This document shows positions 10,454-21,060 of a DNA stretch of 64,000 nt, in pieces. The notes beneath the pieces were generated by a model. That model saw only the letters and a list, made by a program, of their open reading frames with translations, was not told the origin of the DNA and did not search any database. The DNA comes from Anagrus nilaparvatae (lineage: Eukaryota; Arthropoda; Insecta; Hymenoptera; Mymaridae). The position numbers were made by a program, and so were the translations under genes. Each line of letters starts with the position of its first letter. Positions within the stretch are counted from its first letter, which is position 1. Location: assembly GCA_022575985.1 (NCBI GenBank), contig JAKSXM010000263.1, positions 6,552,001 through 6,616,000 of the forward strand. Reading direction: 5' to 3'.

Positions 10454-11543
10454 ATAGGTTCGGCGCGAGCAGCGGTCGGGTACAGACGTGCGAGTTATAA
10501 CCCTAAAATACCGATTATTTCGTTTTTATATTTCTATTTTAAATAATTTCTCAATAAATTTTAATTATACAAAATGTCTCTAGACAAAGAACTAACTACC
10601 GGAGAAATAAAGGATATGTTTTTGGAAATTTTAGAGACGGTTAAAAGAAATGGTCAGGTGTTTAAAGCCGTAAAAAACGAAGTGAACGTAAATAAAAATG
10701 AAACCGTACAAGCCAACAAAGAATTAAATACACTAAAAAATGAAGTTGATAGATTAAAAAACATTGCTAGGTCAAAAAAATATTGTAATCTTTGGTTTAG
10801 AAAACTCAAAAAGCGTTAATGATAACCTAAAAAGTGAAATTAACAAAATTTTAGAATGGAAGTTGACTTTTATAAGAGAATTGGGAAAAAAGAGGGTAAC
10901 AGGCCGGTGATTTTAGCATTAACATCGCGAGAAGTAAAAAGTAAATTTTTCGATAATTTTGAATTGCTTAAGTCAAAAGGGTTGAGCATTGCTAACGATA
11001 TGACAAAAGAAGAAAGAGAAAATTATAAAAAACTAAAAGCAATCAAAATAGAGTTGATCAATTACGGAATACAATAAAATAAAAAAAGGAAAAATAATAA
11101 TTAATAATAATGAGTACGAGATTGAAGAAGCATTAAAATTTTTAGAAGAAATAAAAAAAGAAGAAACAATTAATTTTGAGCAGAATGATAGGGGATATAC
11201 AAGTGATACCCCAAGTGACATTTCAGATATCCCAAATACATTTACAGAAAGAAACAAAGTAGAATTAAATGAAAAAGTAAAAAATAAAGGAGAAATTTTA
11301 AAATTAAAAAATAATTTGCAGAAAAATAAAACAAATGATGCTGGTTACATGAGTGACAGTTCAAATGTTTCCACTGCATCTCAGAAGAGAGATATACAAG
11401 AGTCAAAATCACCGGAAGATTGCAAAGAAAAAAAAATGGTAAAAAGATATAATTCATATAACAAGGTCACAAAAAATAATCAAAAAGATATATCACAATA
11501 CTGTACAAAAAATAATAATAATCAACCAAAAACAACAGTTTGA
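10454..11543 (+). pseudogene. LINE-A 5' end and ORF1 (nucleic-acid-binding protein)
   Basis: The 5' UTR starts with GGTTCGGCGCGAGCAGCGG and is shared with LINE-C from ACAGACGTGCGAG onward. ORF1 starts at 10574: a coiled-coil-like N-terminus (residues 1-65, KNEVNVNKNE, NTLKNEVDRLKN), then after a +1 slip near 10785 an RNA-recognition-like strand (NIVIFGLENS), then the ALTSREVKSKFFDNF / GLSIANDMTKEERENYKKL segment typical of the C-terminal domain of LINE ORF1 proteins, then an Asn/Lys/Ser-rich tail to 11543. Frameshifts near 10800, 10910 and 11077 break it. ORF1p binds LINE RNA as a multimer. Confidence 0.85.
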
Positions 11544-11569
11544 CAAACAACAAACCCCCCCTCTACCCC

Positions 11570-11869
11570 GCTACATTTTTTATATTTTGGAATATATCAG
11601 GAATAAAAAACCTGAATAATATTAAAGAAAAAATTTGAGAAAGTGATATTTTATGCTTATGTGAAACATGGCATACGACATTTCTTAACCTGAATCTGTC
11701 TGGGTACCATGAAATTTTTAATGAAGCGGGAAATAAAACAGCCGCGAGGGGGAGAGCTAGTAGTAATAGCATTGAATTATATAATATATAAAAATACAAA
11801 AATTCTAAGTGAGAGAGAAGAATTTATAATTATAAAAACTATGATCAGTGATATTATTGTTATAATAGG
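11570..11869 (+). pseudogene. LINE-A ORF2 start: truncated APE endonuclease
   Basis: Reads FWNISGIKNLNNI, a stop, SDILCLCETWH, LNLSGYHEIFNEAGNKTAA, the first strands of an APE-type endonuclease. It is cut at 11869 by the BEL 5' LTR. The equivalent intact position is 53407 in LINE-C. The last bases ATAGG (11865-11869) are duplicated after the 3' LTR at 36615-36619. Confidence 0.85.
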
Positions 11870-12158
11870 TGTTAAATAATGCACTATATTAAATATTAAT
11901 AACATAATAATTATATAAGTTTAGTAGTATGCGTGTATTTGTAGTATACGTGCGTGTGTGCACAGAGTGTAAGCGCGTGCCTTGAGAAGCGGCGCACAGT
12001 GCCCAGTCTTAGGACAACTATTATAGTAGTTACATCTCATTTAAATAAATCATATATTTTTGTGCTACTAATTAATCAGTTATATTTTATTTATTTTCAT
12101 CACCTAAATTCTATTAGTTAATAAGTTACTATATTAAAATACAGTCCACTTATCAACA
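11870..12158 (+). repeat. BEL/Pao 5' LTR (289 bp)
   Basis: Begins TGTTAAATAATGCAC and ends CAACA. Also found at 36326-36614 and 54873-55161, all 289 bp and about 95% or more identical by eye. Contains a GC-rich patch (GAGAAGCGGCGCACAGTGCC). Flanked on the left by ATAGG, matched after the 3' LTR, so this is the left end of one insertion with a 5-bp target duplication, the length usual for BEL/Pao. Confidence 0.9.
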
Positions 12159-12190
12159 TTTCGGTCCATCATCGCCGTTTAGAATACTAT
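12159..12190 (+). promoter_or_regulatory. Probable primer-binding-site region of the BEL element
   Basis: The bases directly after the 5' LTR, TTTCGGTCCATCATCGCCG, are in the place where reverse transcription is primed by a tRNA. BEL elements commonly have a TTTGGT-like start here. The tRNA cannot be named from sequence alone. Confidence 0.45.
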
Positions 12191-12261
12191 AAAAAAAAAA
12201 GAAATTTCAGTGACCATAACAAAAAAACTTATAACCGGTTTGTGTAAACACAACCTAAATG

Positions 12262-12722
12262 CATGGAACATGTTTACTTCCAAATGAGGACTAGATATAA
12301 TACATATGTTACTCAACATTATAATACAATTTTCTATTGTTGTAATTTGTAATTATCACCTTACTAGTTGTTAAGATTCTAAACCCAAACTATTTTGATT
12401 CCCTAAACCTGAATTATTATAAGTCCCCGAACCTAAATCATTCCAAGTCACTAAATCGATATTATTCTAAGTCCATAAACCTGTATTATCCTAAGTCCTT
12501 AAGCCCAGATTTTTCAAAGTCTTTTAAAAGTATTTTATTTATTTATATATACTTCCCTAATTATTCTAAGTCTTATTTGACCCCCCCCTTAAATAGGACA
12601 AATTTGACCCCCCCCCTTAAAAAGGACAAATTTGACCCCCCCCCCCTTAAATAGGACAAATCTGACCCCCCCCCTTAATTTTCAAGTTCTGAAGTACCCC
12701 CTCCCTATAAACATGTTCCATG
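12262..12722. repeat. Minisatellite block with C-rich repeats inside BEL
   Basis: About 12370-12560 holds repeats of CCTAAACCTGAATTATT-CTAAGT type, unit about 30 bp. 12576-12690 holds four copies of a ~29-bp unit GACCCCCCCC-TTAAATAGG-ACAAATTT with variable C-runs (8-11). The block is bracketed by inverted CATGGAACATGTTTAC (12262-12277) and ATAAACATGTTCCATG (12706-12722), suggesting a small inserted unit. The open frame across the C-runs is not a gene. The remaining noncoding DNA to 13330 shows no feature. Confidence 0.6.
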
Positions 12723-13331
12723 TTAATAATCATCAACCGCATGGCGGCATAATATATTTTATTAGAGGAGTTCTATTTTGTCAACCATTATATTCTCATG
12801 TTTTTCTGATTAACAAGTTAAAATATTAAACAAGTGAAAAAGAAAGTAAAAAAATCACAAAATTTTTTCAAGTTAAAAATCAAGTTGGTGAAATCTCTAA
12901 TAAAAACATATGCGCGGTTTTACCGGCATCGTGTTTTACGGCCGCCATTGCAAGTTTTTCAGTGACAGTTTTAATTAATTTTTTTTAATTATCAGTTTGT
13001 CATTAATTTTTGGTGATGTACAGTTTTAAAGTTGTCCAAGACACAAAAGTTAATAAATATTTTTATTTTCATAAAAAATTAAAGTCATAAAAAAAAAGTT
13101 AGTTAAAAAATAGAGTTTATTAAAAAATCAGTTAAGCGTAGATATTGAAAAATTTTTAATAAATAATCAAAAAAAAGTTCAAAAAAAAATCATAAAATAA
13201 AAGAGGGACTCCATTATTCAGTGAGATTGTGACGTCATCAAGAAGAAGAAATCCAAGAAATTACCGGAAGGGCCTGCGCAGTCAAGAAATCACATGTTTA
13301 CATGTGTTTAAATAATTTCAAGTTCAAGTGG

Positions 13332-13540
13332 TACTGCTTTACTTGAAAGAAAAGAATTTGTGAATAGTAAACATAGATGTTTCAATTGTTCATGATTGCA
13401 TATGCTGCCTGAATGTAAATCAGAAAATAGATGTAAGTTTTGTCAAAAAAATCATCATTTTACTTTGCATTTTTCTAATCAGTCAGATGATTATAACATC
13501 AGTCAAAATTTTGAATCTAATTTAATTAAAAATATATAAC
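13332..13540 (+). pseudogene. BEL/Pao gag zinc-knuckle remnant
   Basis: In one frame: ALLERKEFVNSKHRCFNCS, stop, LHMLPECKSENRCKFC, QKNHHFTLHFS. Two adjacent CCHC-like units followed by the KHH-type T-L-H motif are diagnostic of BEL/Pao gag-pol, which supports calling the LTRs BEL/Pao. One stop replaces the G-H part of the first knuckle. Gag upstream is unrecognisable. Confidence 0.8.
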
Positions 13541-13546
13541 TAATTA

Positions 13547-13590
13547 ATCAGTAGACAAATGTATACAAATGTATACATTTGTCTACTGAT
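13547..13590. repeat. 44-bp near-perfect palindrome
   Basis: ATCAGTAGACAAATGTATAC, AA, then the reverse complement ATGTATACATTTGTCTACTG-AT. Can form a long hairpin. Sits where most of the BEL pol is missing. Confidence 0.85.
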
Positions 13591-13654
13591 AATAAGAATG
13601 CAGAAGAAAATATAAAATTTATTAATAGTGATGATGAAAATCGTCCCTTTTCTA

Positions 13655-13815
13655 ATTTCTGACGATAGCTTACCTCTGGGTAAATGGCCTTATGCCTAGA
13701 TTCTGAAAATTTGCCCAGGGAATGACGGTTTAGTAAAAGTTGTTAAATTAAAAACCGTTACAACTGAATTAACTAGACCAATAAACAAGCTAATTTTGCT
13801 TTCAAAATGTGGAAG
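13655..13815 (+). pseudogene. BEL/Pao pol C-terminal domain remnant
   Basis: Frame reads ISDDSLPLGKWPYA, stop, ILKICPGNDGLVKVVKLKT, VTTELTRPINKLILL. The W-P-L/Y ... H-P-G-x-D-G-x-V-R-V ... R-P-(I/V)-x-K-L layout is the end of BEL/Pao integrase regions. Only ~100 bp separate it from the gag knuckles, so protease, RT, RNase H and the integrase core have been deleted. An inverted copy lies at about 15885-16036. Confidence 0.8.
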
Positions 13816-14157
13816 AAATAGCAAAGGTATAATTTTTTTGCATTAAAATTGTAAATATTTTTTGTAAAAATTGTAAATAATGTAATTTTTTTTTGAATGA
13901 ATGAATGCATGTGTGATATATTTAATATAAATTTACGTAAAAAAAAAAACTGTATAATAAAAAATAAAGTGTATTGTAATTTATTTATTTTTCTGTAAAA
14001 AATTAAGGGTTAAAATTTTAAATAATTATTGTTGTTTTTATTTATATCGCCCATTATTTTATAATATAAATCTTTGATTCTTGTTTTATAATGACCAGGA
14101 CTGGGCAGAAAATGAAAAAACTTATTTAGTTTTTAATCACATAAAATATATTTGAAT

Positions 14158-14199
14158 TTAGACGTTTCTCTCATTTATTAATATGAGCCTCTTCAGTAA
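14158..14199 (-). ncRNA. Hammerhead-ribozyme-like motif, PLE-A left arm
   Basis: Read on the minus strand, sense for the PLE: stem I TTA/TAA, core CTGAAGA (fits CUGANGA), stem II CTCAT/ATGAG with loop ATTAATA, then GAAA, helix III segment ACGT and C17. Identical to the inverted copy at 15509-15550. The base pair closing stem II is lost, so activity is uncertain. Confidence 0.6.
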
Positions 14200-14556
14200 C
14201 TAAAAAATTTATAGAATAGATGAAAAAAATGAAAAATTATAATAATTATATTAAAAATTATAAATACAGGTTATGTATAACTTGTATACCTTAATATATA
14301 TTATACATTAAATAGATTTAATTAAAAATCTTGATTTTTACATTCTATTGCACTTATTGTTATTGTTTTAATATTATTGACAGTGAATTTTAATAACTAA
14401 TGAGTTTCCACAATTATTTTGATAAGTTTTTAAAATTTGTATATGAGTGCGTATTATAGAAAAAAAGAAACTGTAAAATGTATGATCAGCTGTTGTCTGT
14501 TTATGTATATCACTTCGGTATTCGGTCGCATGATGGAGAAGCAGTAGAATCAATTT

Positions 14557-14961
14557 TTATCGTTGATGTTTGAGAGTATATATTGTGTGTATGTATGAGA
14601 CATTCAAGTTGTTGGTGTCCTCTTTTATATTGATGGTAGGGTTATGCAGGTGGATGTTGATGCTTTCAGAAATTTTTCTTTTTGTCCAACCCCTTTCTTC
14701 ATCAACTATATACAGTTTTTTAAATTCAAAACTGTGATTATTATCATTGCAATGTGTAGCAATGACTGATGTTTTGCCCCTTTTATGTTCATTTATTCTC
14801 ATAAAAAGTGATCTTTTTGTCTCACCAATATATATACAATTGCAATCTTTACATTTGATTTTGTAAACTACACCCGTTTTATTAAGTTTATGATTTATTT
14901 TACCTTTAGTTATAAACTTGCTTAAATCCTTATTTAAAAGAGGTATTGTCTTGTATTGCAA
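14557..14961 (-). pseudogene. PLE-A: C-terminal GIY-YIG endonuclease domain
   Basis: 134 residues ending the PLE polyprotein. GVVYKIKCKDCNCIYIGETK carries the GVVY...YIG pair of the GIY-YIG nuclease with the C-x2-C typical of PLEs just before it. R-x3-EHKRG follows, then ERGWTKRKISESINI, the family's usual (Y/W)-x-R-K-I-x-E-x-I motif. A complete PLE has RT upstream; here the 5' side is cut at the palindrome centre (about 14955), so only the endonuclease tail and the 3' UTR (14556 down to about 14050) remain. GIY-YIG nicks target DNA for primed insertion. Confidence 0.88.
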
Positions 14962-15151
14962 TGATAATAATCACAGTTTTGAATTTAAAAAACTGTATAT
15001 AGTTGATGAAGAAAGGGGTTGGACAAAAAGAAAAATTTCTGAAAGCATCAACATCCACCTGCATAACCCTACCATCAATATAAAAGAGGACACCAACAAC
15101 TTGAATGTCTCATACATACACACAATATATACTCTCAAACATCAACGATAA
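14955..15151 (+). pseudogene. Inverted copy of PLE-A C-terminus
   Basis: Same last ~66 residues as the 14557-14961 frame (CNDNNHSFEFKKLYIVDEE to TLKHQR), in the other arm of the palindrome. The GIY-YIG catalytic start is absent from this copy. Its apparent N-terminus is the palindrome joint. Confidence 0.88.
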
Positions 15152-15508
15152 AAATTGATTCTACTGCTTCTCCATCATGCGACCGAATACCGAAGTGATA
15201 TACATAAACAGACAACAGCTGATCATACATTTTACAGTTTCTTTTTTTCTATAATACGCACTCATATACAAATTTTAAAAACTTATCAAAATAATTGTGG
15301 AAACTCATTAGTTATTAAAATTCACTGTCAATAATATTAAAACAATAACAATAAGTGCAATAGAATGTAAAAATCAAGATTTTTAATTAAATCTATTTAA
15401 TGTATAATATATATTAAGGTATACAAGTTATACATAACCTGTATTTATAATTTTTAATATAATTATTATAATTTTTCATTTTTTTCATCTATTCTATATA
15501 TTTTTTAG

Positions 15509-15550
15509 TTACTGAAGAGGCTCATATTAATAAATGAGAGAAACGTCTAA
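15509..15550 (+). ncRNA. Hammerhead-ribozyme-like motif, PLE-A right arm
   Basis: Stem I TTA/TAA; CTGAAGA at 15512-15518; stem II CTCAT...ATGAG; GAAA; ACGT (self-complementary helix III); C17 at 15547. Located in the PLE 3' UTR. Hammerheads in PLE terminal regions are known; the minimal palindromic helix III fits dimeric folding. Confidence 0.62.
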
Positions 15551-16049
15551 ATTCAAATATATTTTATGTGATTAAAAACTAAATAAGTTTTATCATTTTC
15601 TGTCCAGTCCTGGTCATTATAAAACAAGAATCAAAGATTTATATTATAAAATAATGGGCGATATAAATAAAAACAACAATAATTATTTAAAATTTTAACC
15701 CTTAATTTTTTACAGAAAAATAAATAAATTACAATACACTTTATTTTTTATTATACAGTTTTTTTTTTACGTAAATTTATATTAAATATATCACACATGC
15801 ATTCATTCATTCAAAAAAAAATTACATTATTTACAATTTTTACAAAAAATATTTACAATTTTAATGCAAAAAAATTATACCTTTGCTATTTCTTCCACAT
15901 TTTGAAAGCAAAATTAGCTTGTTTATTGGTCTAGTTAATTCAGTTGTAACGGTTTTTAATTTAACAACTTTTACTAAACCGTCATTCCCTGGGCAAATTT
16001 TCAGAATCTAGGCATAAGGCCATTTACCCAGAGGTTCACTCTATAGTAT

Positions 16050-16870
16050 TTTCATTTTTTTCGGTTTTTCGCACTGAAAAAGGTTTAAAACAGTTAAAAA
16101 CCTAAATATCTCATTTGGTATATAGTTCATTGAGTCAGTGGAATCAAAATAATCTGATATTAATGGATTTAAGTAGGTTTTTGATTGGATTTTTAAAAAT
16201 TTTGGCTTTATTCCAAAAAGACATTTGAATCAGTTAAAATTCTTTATAAACCAAGTTTTCTAACAAAAATAATTTTGATGGACCTGGATTTTCTTAACAA
16301 TTTTTATTTTTCCAAAAATCGAAAGGGTATAAATGGAAAATTGTCAGATTTTTTTTCTTCAAATTTTTCGTTGTTTGATACCGAAAAAAGTTTGAAACAG
16401 TTAAAAACTTAAATCAATATGGTTTATCAGGTCAGAAGCACAAAAAACCTAGCATAAATGGATTTAAGTTTGAAAATTTTTGGAGTTTCAGAAATTTTGG
16501 CTTTATTTGCACAAAACAATTTGAATTGGTTAAAATTCATTATAAACCAAGTTTTCTAATAAAAAAAGTATGCTATTGAAATGGGTGAACTGGATTTTTT
16601 TGACAATTTCTATTTTGCAAAAATCAAAAGGGGTATATGGAAAAATTTCCGATTTTTTTTTTCTTCAAATTTTCCGTGGTTTGATGCCGAAAAACGTTTG
16701 AAACAATTAAAAACTTAAATCAATATGCTTCACTGTGTCAGAGAGCCCAAAAAACCTGACATAAATGGATTTAATTGAGCTTGAAAATTTTTGGATTTTT
16801 AGAAATTTTGGCTTTATTTGCATAAAACAATTTGTATTGGTTAAAATTCATTATAAGTAAACATGATTTT
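16050..16870. repeat. ~300-bp satellite, about 2.7 copies
   Basis: Blocks GTTTTCTAACAAAAA (16255) and GTTTTCTAATAAAAA (16551), AAAATCGAAAGGGTATA and AAAATCAAAAGGGGTATA, GATACCGAAAAAAGTTTGAA and GATGCCGAAAAACGTTTGAA, and AAATTTTGGCTTTATT (16193, 16493, 16805) recur about every 300 bp. Starts directly at the right end of the palindrome. No coding potential. Confidence 0.8.
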
Positions 16871-17119
16871 CTTAAGCAACAGAAACAGAAGTAAATGCGA
16901 TACAAAAATAAATTCTGATTTATACCGTTTTTTGTTTGCAAATCGGCACAGTACAATAAGTTAATATATCTGAAAATTTTTTTTTGAACAATAATTTTAT
17001 GATTTGAAGAATCATTTTCGATATAGTATTTTTCTCTACAGTTAATTTGGGAAATAAGAAATACCCAAATTTATATATGTATATCATTTTACCTTCGATA
17101 CAAATCAATTAATTAGTAT

Positions 17120-18010
17120 ATGCAAAATTAATTTTTATGGCCTAAGCTAAGTAAAAATTAAATTCAAGTAAAATTATATTGTGAGATGAAATTTTATGGC
17201 CTAAGCTAAGTAAAAATTATATTTAAGTAAAAGTATATTTCAAAATATTGATACTGATTAAATTAATAATTTTTTTAAAACTTTAATAAATTAAAGTAGA
17301 ATTAAAACTAAGTTAAGTCTTGTTGTTTCCTAATCACAAGTTATAACTTTATTTTGGGCCATAAATGTTGTAAGATGAAATTATATGGCCTAAGCTAAGT
17401 CAATTTTTATTTCAGCAAAAGTATGAATTTCTAATAAATATATTATAACTTTTTGGCCATAAATGTTGTGAGATGAAATATATGGCCTAAGCTAAGTAAA
17501 TTTTTATTTCAGCAAAAGTATAAATTCCTAATAAATATATTTTAACTTTTGGGCCATAAATGTTGTGAGATGAATTTTTATAGCCTAAGCTAAGTAAAAA
17601 TTTAATTTAAGTAAAAGTATATTTCAAAATATTGATATTAATTAAATTAATAATTTTTTTAAAACTTTAATAAATTAAAGTATAATTAAAACTAAGTTAA
17701 GTCTTGTTGTTTTCTATCACAAGTTATAATATAACTTTATTTTGGGCCATAAATGTTGTAAGATTAAATTATATGGCCCAAGCTAAGTAAATTTTTATTT
17801 CAGCAAAAGTATGAATTCCTAATAAATATATTATAACTTTTGGGCCATAAATGTTGTGAGATGAAATTTTATGCCCTAAGCTAAGTAAAATTTTAATTTA
17901 AGCAAAGTATAAATTTCTAATAATAAATATATTATAACTTTTGGGCCATAAATGTTGTGAGATGAAATTAAATGGCCTAAGCTAAGCGAATTTTTATTTC
18001 AGCAAAAGTT
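17120..18010. repeat. ~100-bp satellite (TATGGCCTAAGCTAAGT family)
   Basis: GATGAAATTTTATGGCCTAA with GCTAAGTAAA recurs at about 17130, 17190, 17375, 17480, 17575, 17770, 17870 and 17965, followed by CAGCAAAAGTAT, AATAAATATATTATAACTTT and GGGCCATAAATGTTGTGAGA. Basic spacing is about 100 bp. A longer variant with AATTAATAATTTTTTTAAAA and AAGTTAAGTCTTGTTGTTT appears twice, making a ~400-bp higher-order unit. Confidence 0.85.
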
Positions 18011-18100
18011 TACAGTAAACAGATAATTTTTCTTATTCAGCTTTTTCACATTGAGCTCACAGGCTGTACTATAAATATAATTAGCTTATATTATAACAAT

Positions 18101-18560
18101 AACTGAAAACTAATTTTAAATAGATGTAAGACTTTAATAAATTAAAGTATAATTACGTCTAAGTTAAGTATGGGTTTTTTGGCATTTACATGCGATCTGA
18201 GCCCAGAGACACTAAAAAAGGATAGAACAATAAAACTTTTAAGATTATTGCCTATACACTTTCGGGTCGTAAAGTTTGTGAGATCAATTTTTTTGGCCCT
18301 AAGTTAAGTAGCATTCTAGTTAACCTAAAATTTTGATATAAACAATTTACAAATAATAAATTATCATTTCTGAAACTCTTTAATGAGCACAGTTTTTTTA
18401 TATAATATTTTTTATAACTGAAAACTAATTTTAAATAGATGTAAGACTTTAATAAATTAAAGTATAATTGCGTCTAAGTTAAGTATGGGTTTTTTGGCAT
18501 TTACATGCGATCTGAACCCAGAGACACTAAAAAAGGATAGAACAATAAAACTTTTAAGAT
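18101..18560. repeat. Direct repeat of ~146 bp
   Basis: 18101-18246 and 18415-18560 are almost identical (AACTGAAAACTAATTTTAAA, GTTAAGTATGGGTTTTTTGG, CATTTACATGCGATCTGA, AAAAGGATAGAACAATAAA). They share the TTAAGT...AAGTTAAGT motif with the preceding satellite, so this is probably a diverged part of the same array. Confidence 0.8.
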
Positions 18561-19642
18561 TGTTTTGCTGCAATTAATGAGTTTTTAAACTGCAGAACAT
18601 TCATTGTAAGAACAAACACAATACGAGTCATGGATTTTTTGATACACATGAGACTGTAAATGTAAAGCCGAACTGAATTATATTTTTGAAACCCTTAGTT
18701 AAAAGCTAAAAACTTAAAAGAAAAAAATTGTTCATTTAATTATTTACTTTTTTTATTTATTGCTGACTGATTTGCATGCTAGACATATACCTCGACATAT
18801 ACCTAAAAAAAAAGAGATAGTTATTTCATCATTTAAAAAATAAAAATATTACTTAACTATCAAGAAATCCATTACTGGAGTAGTCTTTGTTCTTACGATC
18901 AATGTTCAAAAGGAATTAGCTATTATACGATATGAGTCTTGTTAACCTTATAGATATTGATTACTTGTTTTCTGCAATTAATGAGTTTTTAAACTTTTTA
19001 AACATTCATCATAAGAATAAACCATTATCAATGGAATAAACACTGCTCCAGCAATGGATTTTCATGATACTTAGGTTATATTTTTGAATCCTTTATAGTT
19101 GAATTTCTTTTTATTTATACGATATCGATACCAGTGCAGAAGTAAATATAATAATTTTTATATCCATAACATATCCATAACATATCCATAACAATACTCC
19201 ATTAACCTTTTAATAATAAAAATATTATTCCATAACATTTATTTATGTACGTTTAATATATTAACAATTAATTAATTATTAATTAATAAACAAAAAAAAA
19301 ATAATTTAATTATTATACATTCGTTTATTATTTTTAAATTATATTTAAGAATATTATTTATTTTAATATTTAAAAAATAATAAAAATATAAATAACACTC
19401 GCACTTTGATTTTATTTTATAATTTAATAATAATAATAATAATAACACTGGCACTATGACTTATTCTTTCGATATATATTCGAGACAATTCCGACTATCG
19501 AGTATTTTCGCTCGAAATCCGACTTTCGAGTATTTTTGCTCGAATTGCGATTATCAAAGAGAGAGAAAGAGTATTTTCCTGTATATTAGTCTGTTTCTAA
19601 GACTTAACTTAGAAACGGCGCCATAAATGGCGCAGTAATATT
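18561..19642. other. Noncoding AT-rich stretch
   Basis: No gene seen. Weak duplicates of CAATTAATGAGTTTTTAAAC with AACATTCAT (18570, 18976), a triplet of CCATAACATAT (19166-19192), ATT/AAT-rich runs, then tandem TCGAGTATTTTCGCTCGAA and TCGAGTATTTTTGCTCGAA at about 19498-19541 and a small GGCGCCATAAATGGCGC hairpin at about 19618-19634. Confidence 0.5.
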
Positions 19643-19687
19643 AAGGTATACAAGTTATACATAACCTGTATTTATAATTTTTAATAT
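19643..19687 (+). mobile_element. PLE-A 3' UTR fragment, left piece of a split copy
   Basis: AATATTAAGGTATACAAGTT to TTTTTAATATAA matches 15411-15465. It stops where 36024 resumes the same UTR, so 19688-36023 appears to split one PLE-A copy. Confidence 0.75.
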
Positions 19688-19989
19688 AACTAGCTGATTG
19701 GCCTCGCGATGCTCGGCTTAACCAAATAAAAACTCTTGTGCATTAATTTTTTTATATTTTAATCATATTTAGTTAATTATAATAAATTTAATCATACGTG
19801 ATTTAAATGCAATTTAATTTTATTTAAAAATGATTGAGAACAGAATTAATTTTATACTTCTAAAATTAACAAAAAAATTTTATAATTCATATCAAGAAAA
19901 AGTTACATGATTATTTATAAATATTTATAACTAATGTTGTATATTTTCTAACATAAATTATTATTGATAATAAATAATAATTGAAAATA
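19688..19989. other. Start of the block inserted in the PLE copy
   Basis: Begins CTAGCTGATTGGCCTCGCGA then TGCTCGGCTTAACC, a GC-rich start unlike the AT-rich remainder. No coding potential. It could be the terminus of an unrecognised element. Confidence 0.4.
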
Positions 19990-20820
19990 AAATATAGTGA
20001 TATGCAGTTTTTTTAACAAAATTTGCAGATTTTTTCATATTGTAGATAATTAATATTTAAATATTTTCAATTTTCATATACATCACAACTGATATTGTAG
20101 ACAATCAATATGAATATGACTATAGAATGAAATTTTCATAATTTTTTATTGTTCATAAATAGGACAGGCGATATCCATTTCACTCTATGGTAAAATTTTT
20201 TTAGCTTTTTCATAAATAAAACAGCCAGCAATATAGATTGGAAATTTTGAATTTTTTTCATTATGTAGACAGCCAATATAAATTTTACTATAGAGTGAAA
20301 TTTTTATAATTTTTTATTTTTCAATTAATAGTACAGCCGATATCCATTTTACTCTATGGTGACATTTTTGGGATTTTCCATATATAAAACAACTAACAAT
20401 ATAGATTGAAATTTTTGCTGTTTTTTTATATTTTAGACAATCAATATGAATTTTACTCTGGAGTGAAATATTTATTTATTTTTTTTTTCATAAATAGGAC
20501 AGAAGATGTCCATTTTATTCTATAGTGAAATTTTTTGGGTTTTTTCATATATAAAACAGTCAACAATATAGATTGAAATTTTATCAGTTTTTTCATATTG
20601 TAGACAATCAATATGAATTTTACTATCTAGTGAAATTTTTATAATTTTTATAATGTTTTCATAAATAGGACAGCCGATATCCATTATACTCTATATATTG
20701 TTAAATTTTTGAGTTTTTTCATATATAAAACAACTAACATTACAGATTGAAATTTTTGCTGTTTTTTTATATTGCAGAGAATCAATATTAATTTTACTCT
20801 AGAGTGAAATATTTATGATT
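19990..20820. repeat. ~168-bp satellite array
   Basis: GGACAGCCGATATCCATTTT-type boxes occur near 20161, 20331, 20497 and 20668 (spacing 166-171 bp), alternating with CATATATAAAACAGCCAACA, ATAGATTGAAATTTTT and TATTGTAGACAATCAATATG. Further pieces of this unit lie at about 21130-21266, 25888-26046, 27028-27139 and 30078-30466, so it appears to be the substrate into which the elements of 20.8-30.5 kb were inserted. Confidence 0.85.
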
Positions 20821-20821
20821 T

Positions 20822-21060
20822 TGGTTCCTCATAGAGGACCCATTGTTTTAGGTGAAATTTTAATTTCTGATTTTTTGACATATACGCACGTTTTGAGACC
20901 TCAGGATTCTAAAAAACCAGTTTTTAAAAAAATTATGTATGTGTGTGTGTGAGAGTATGTATGTATGTATGTATGTAGCACTGTCACCGGTGATATTTCA
21001 CAACCAGTATGACATTAAGACCTATTTTTTTTATAAAATTTTTTTCACCAAAAAATCTCC
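20822..21060 (+). mobile_element. GGTTCCTC element, terminal fragment
   Basis: Starts GGTTCCTCATAGAGGACCCA, then CAGTTTTTAAAAAAATTATG, a TG-rich run and ATATTTCACAACCAGTATG, matching the first ~270 bases of the fuller copy at 31787 in the same orientation. The remainder is missing. Confidence 0.7.

Larger units (their letters stand above)
13672..16036. repeat. 2.4-kb palindrome (arms ~1,082 bp, loop ~200 bp)
   Basis: Left arm 13672-14753 and right arm 14955-16036 are reverse complements at about 99% identity by eye (a few substitutions, for example near 14123/15585 and 14213/15507). Each arm runs from BEL pol C-terminus, through BEL 3' noncoding DNA, into the 3' end of a PLE. The loop 14754-14954 contains the rest of the PLE GIY-YIG domain from the left copy. 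Because the BEL/PLE junction is inside both arms, the inverted duplication happened after the PLE had inserted into BEL, and recently. Confidence 0.92.
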
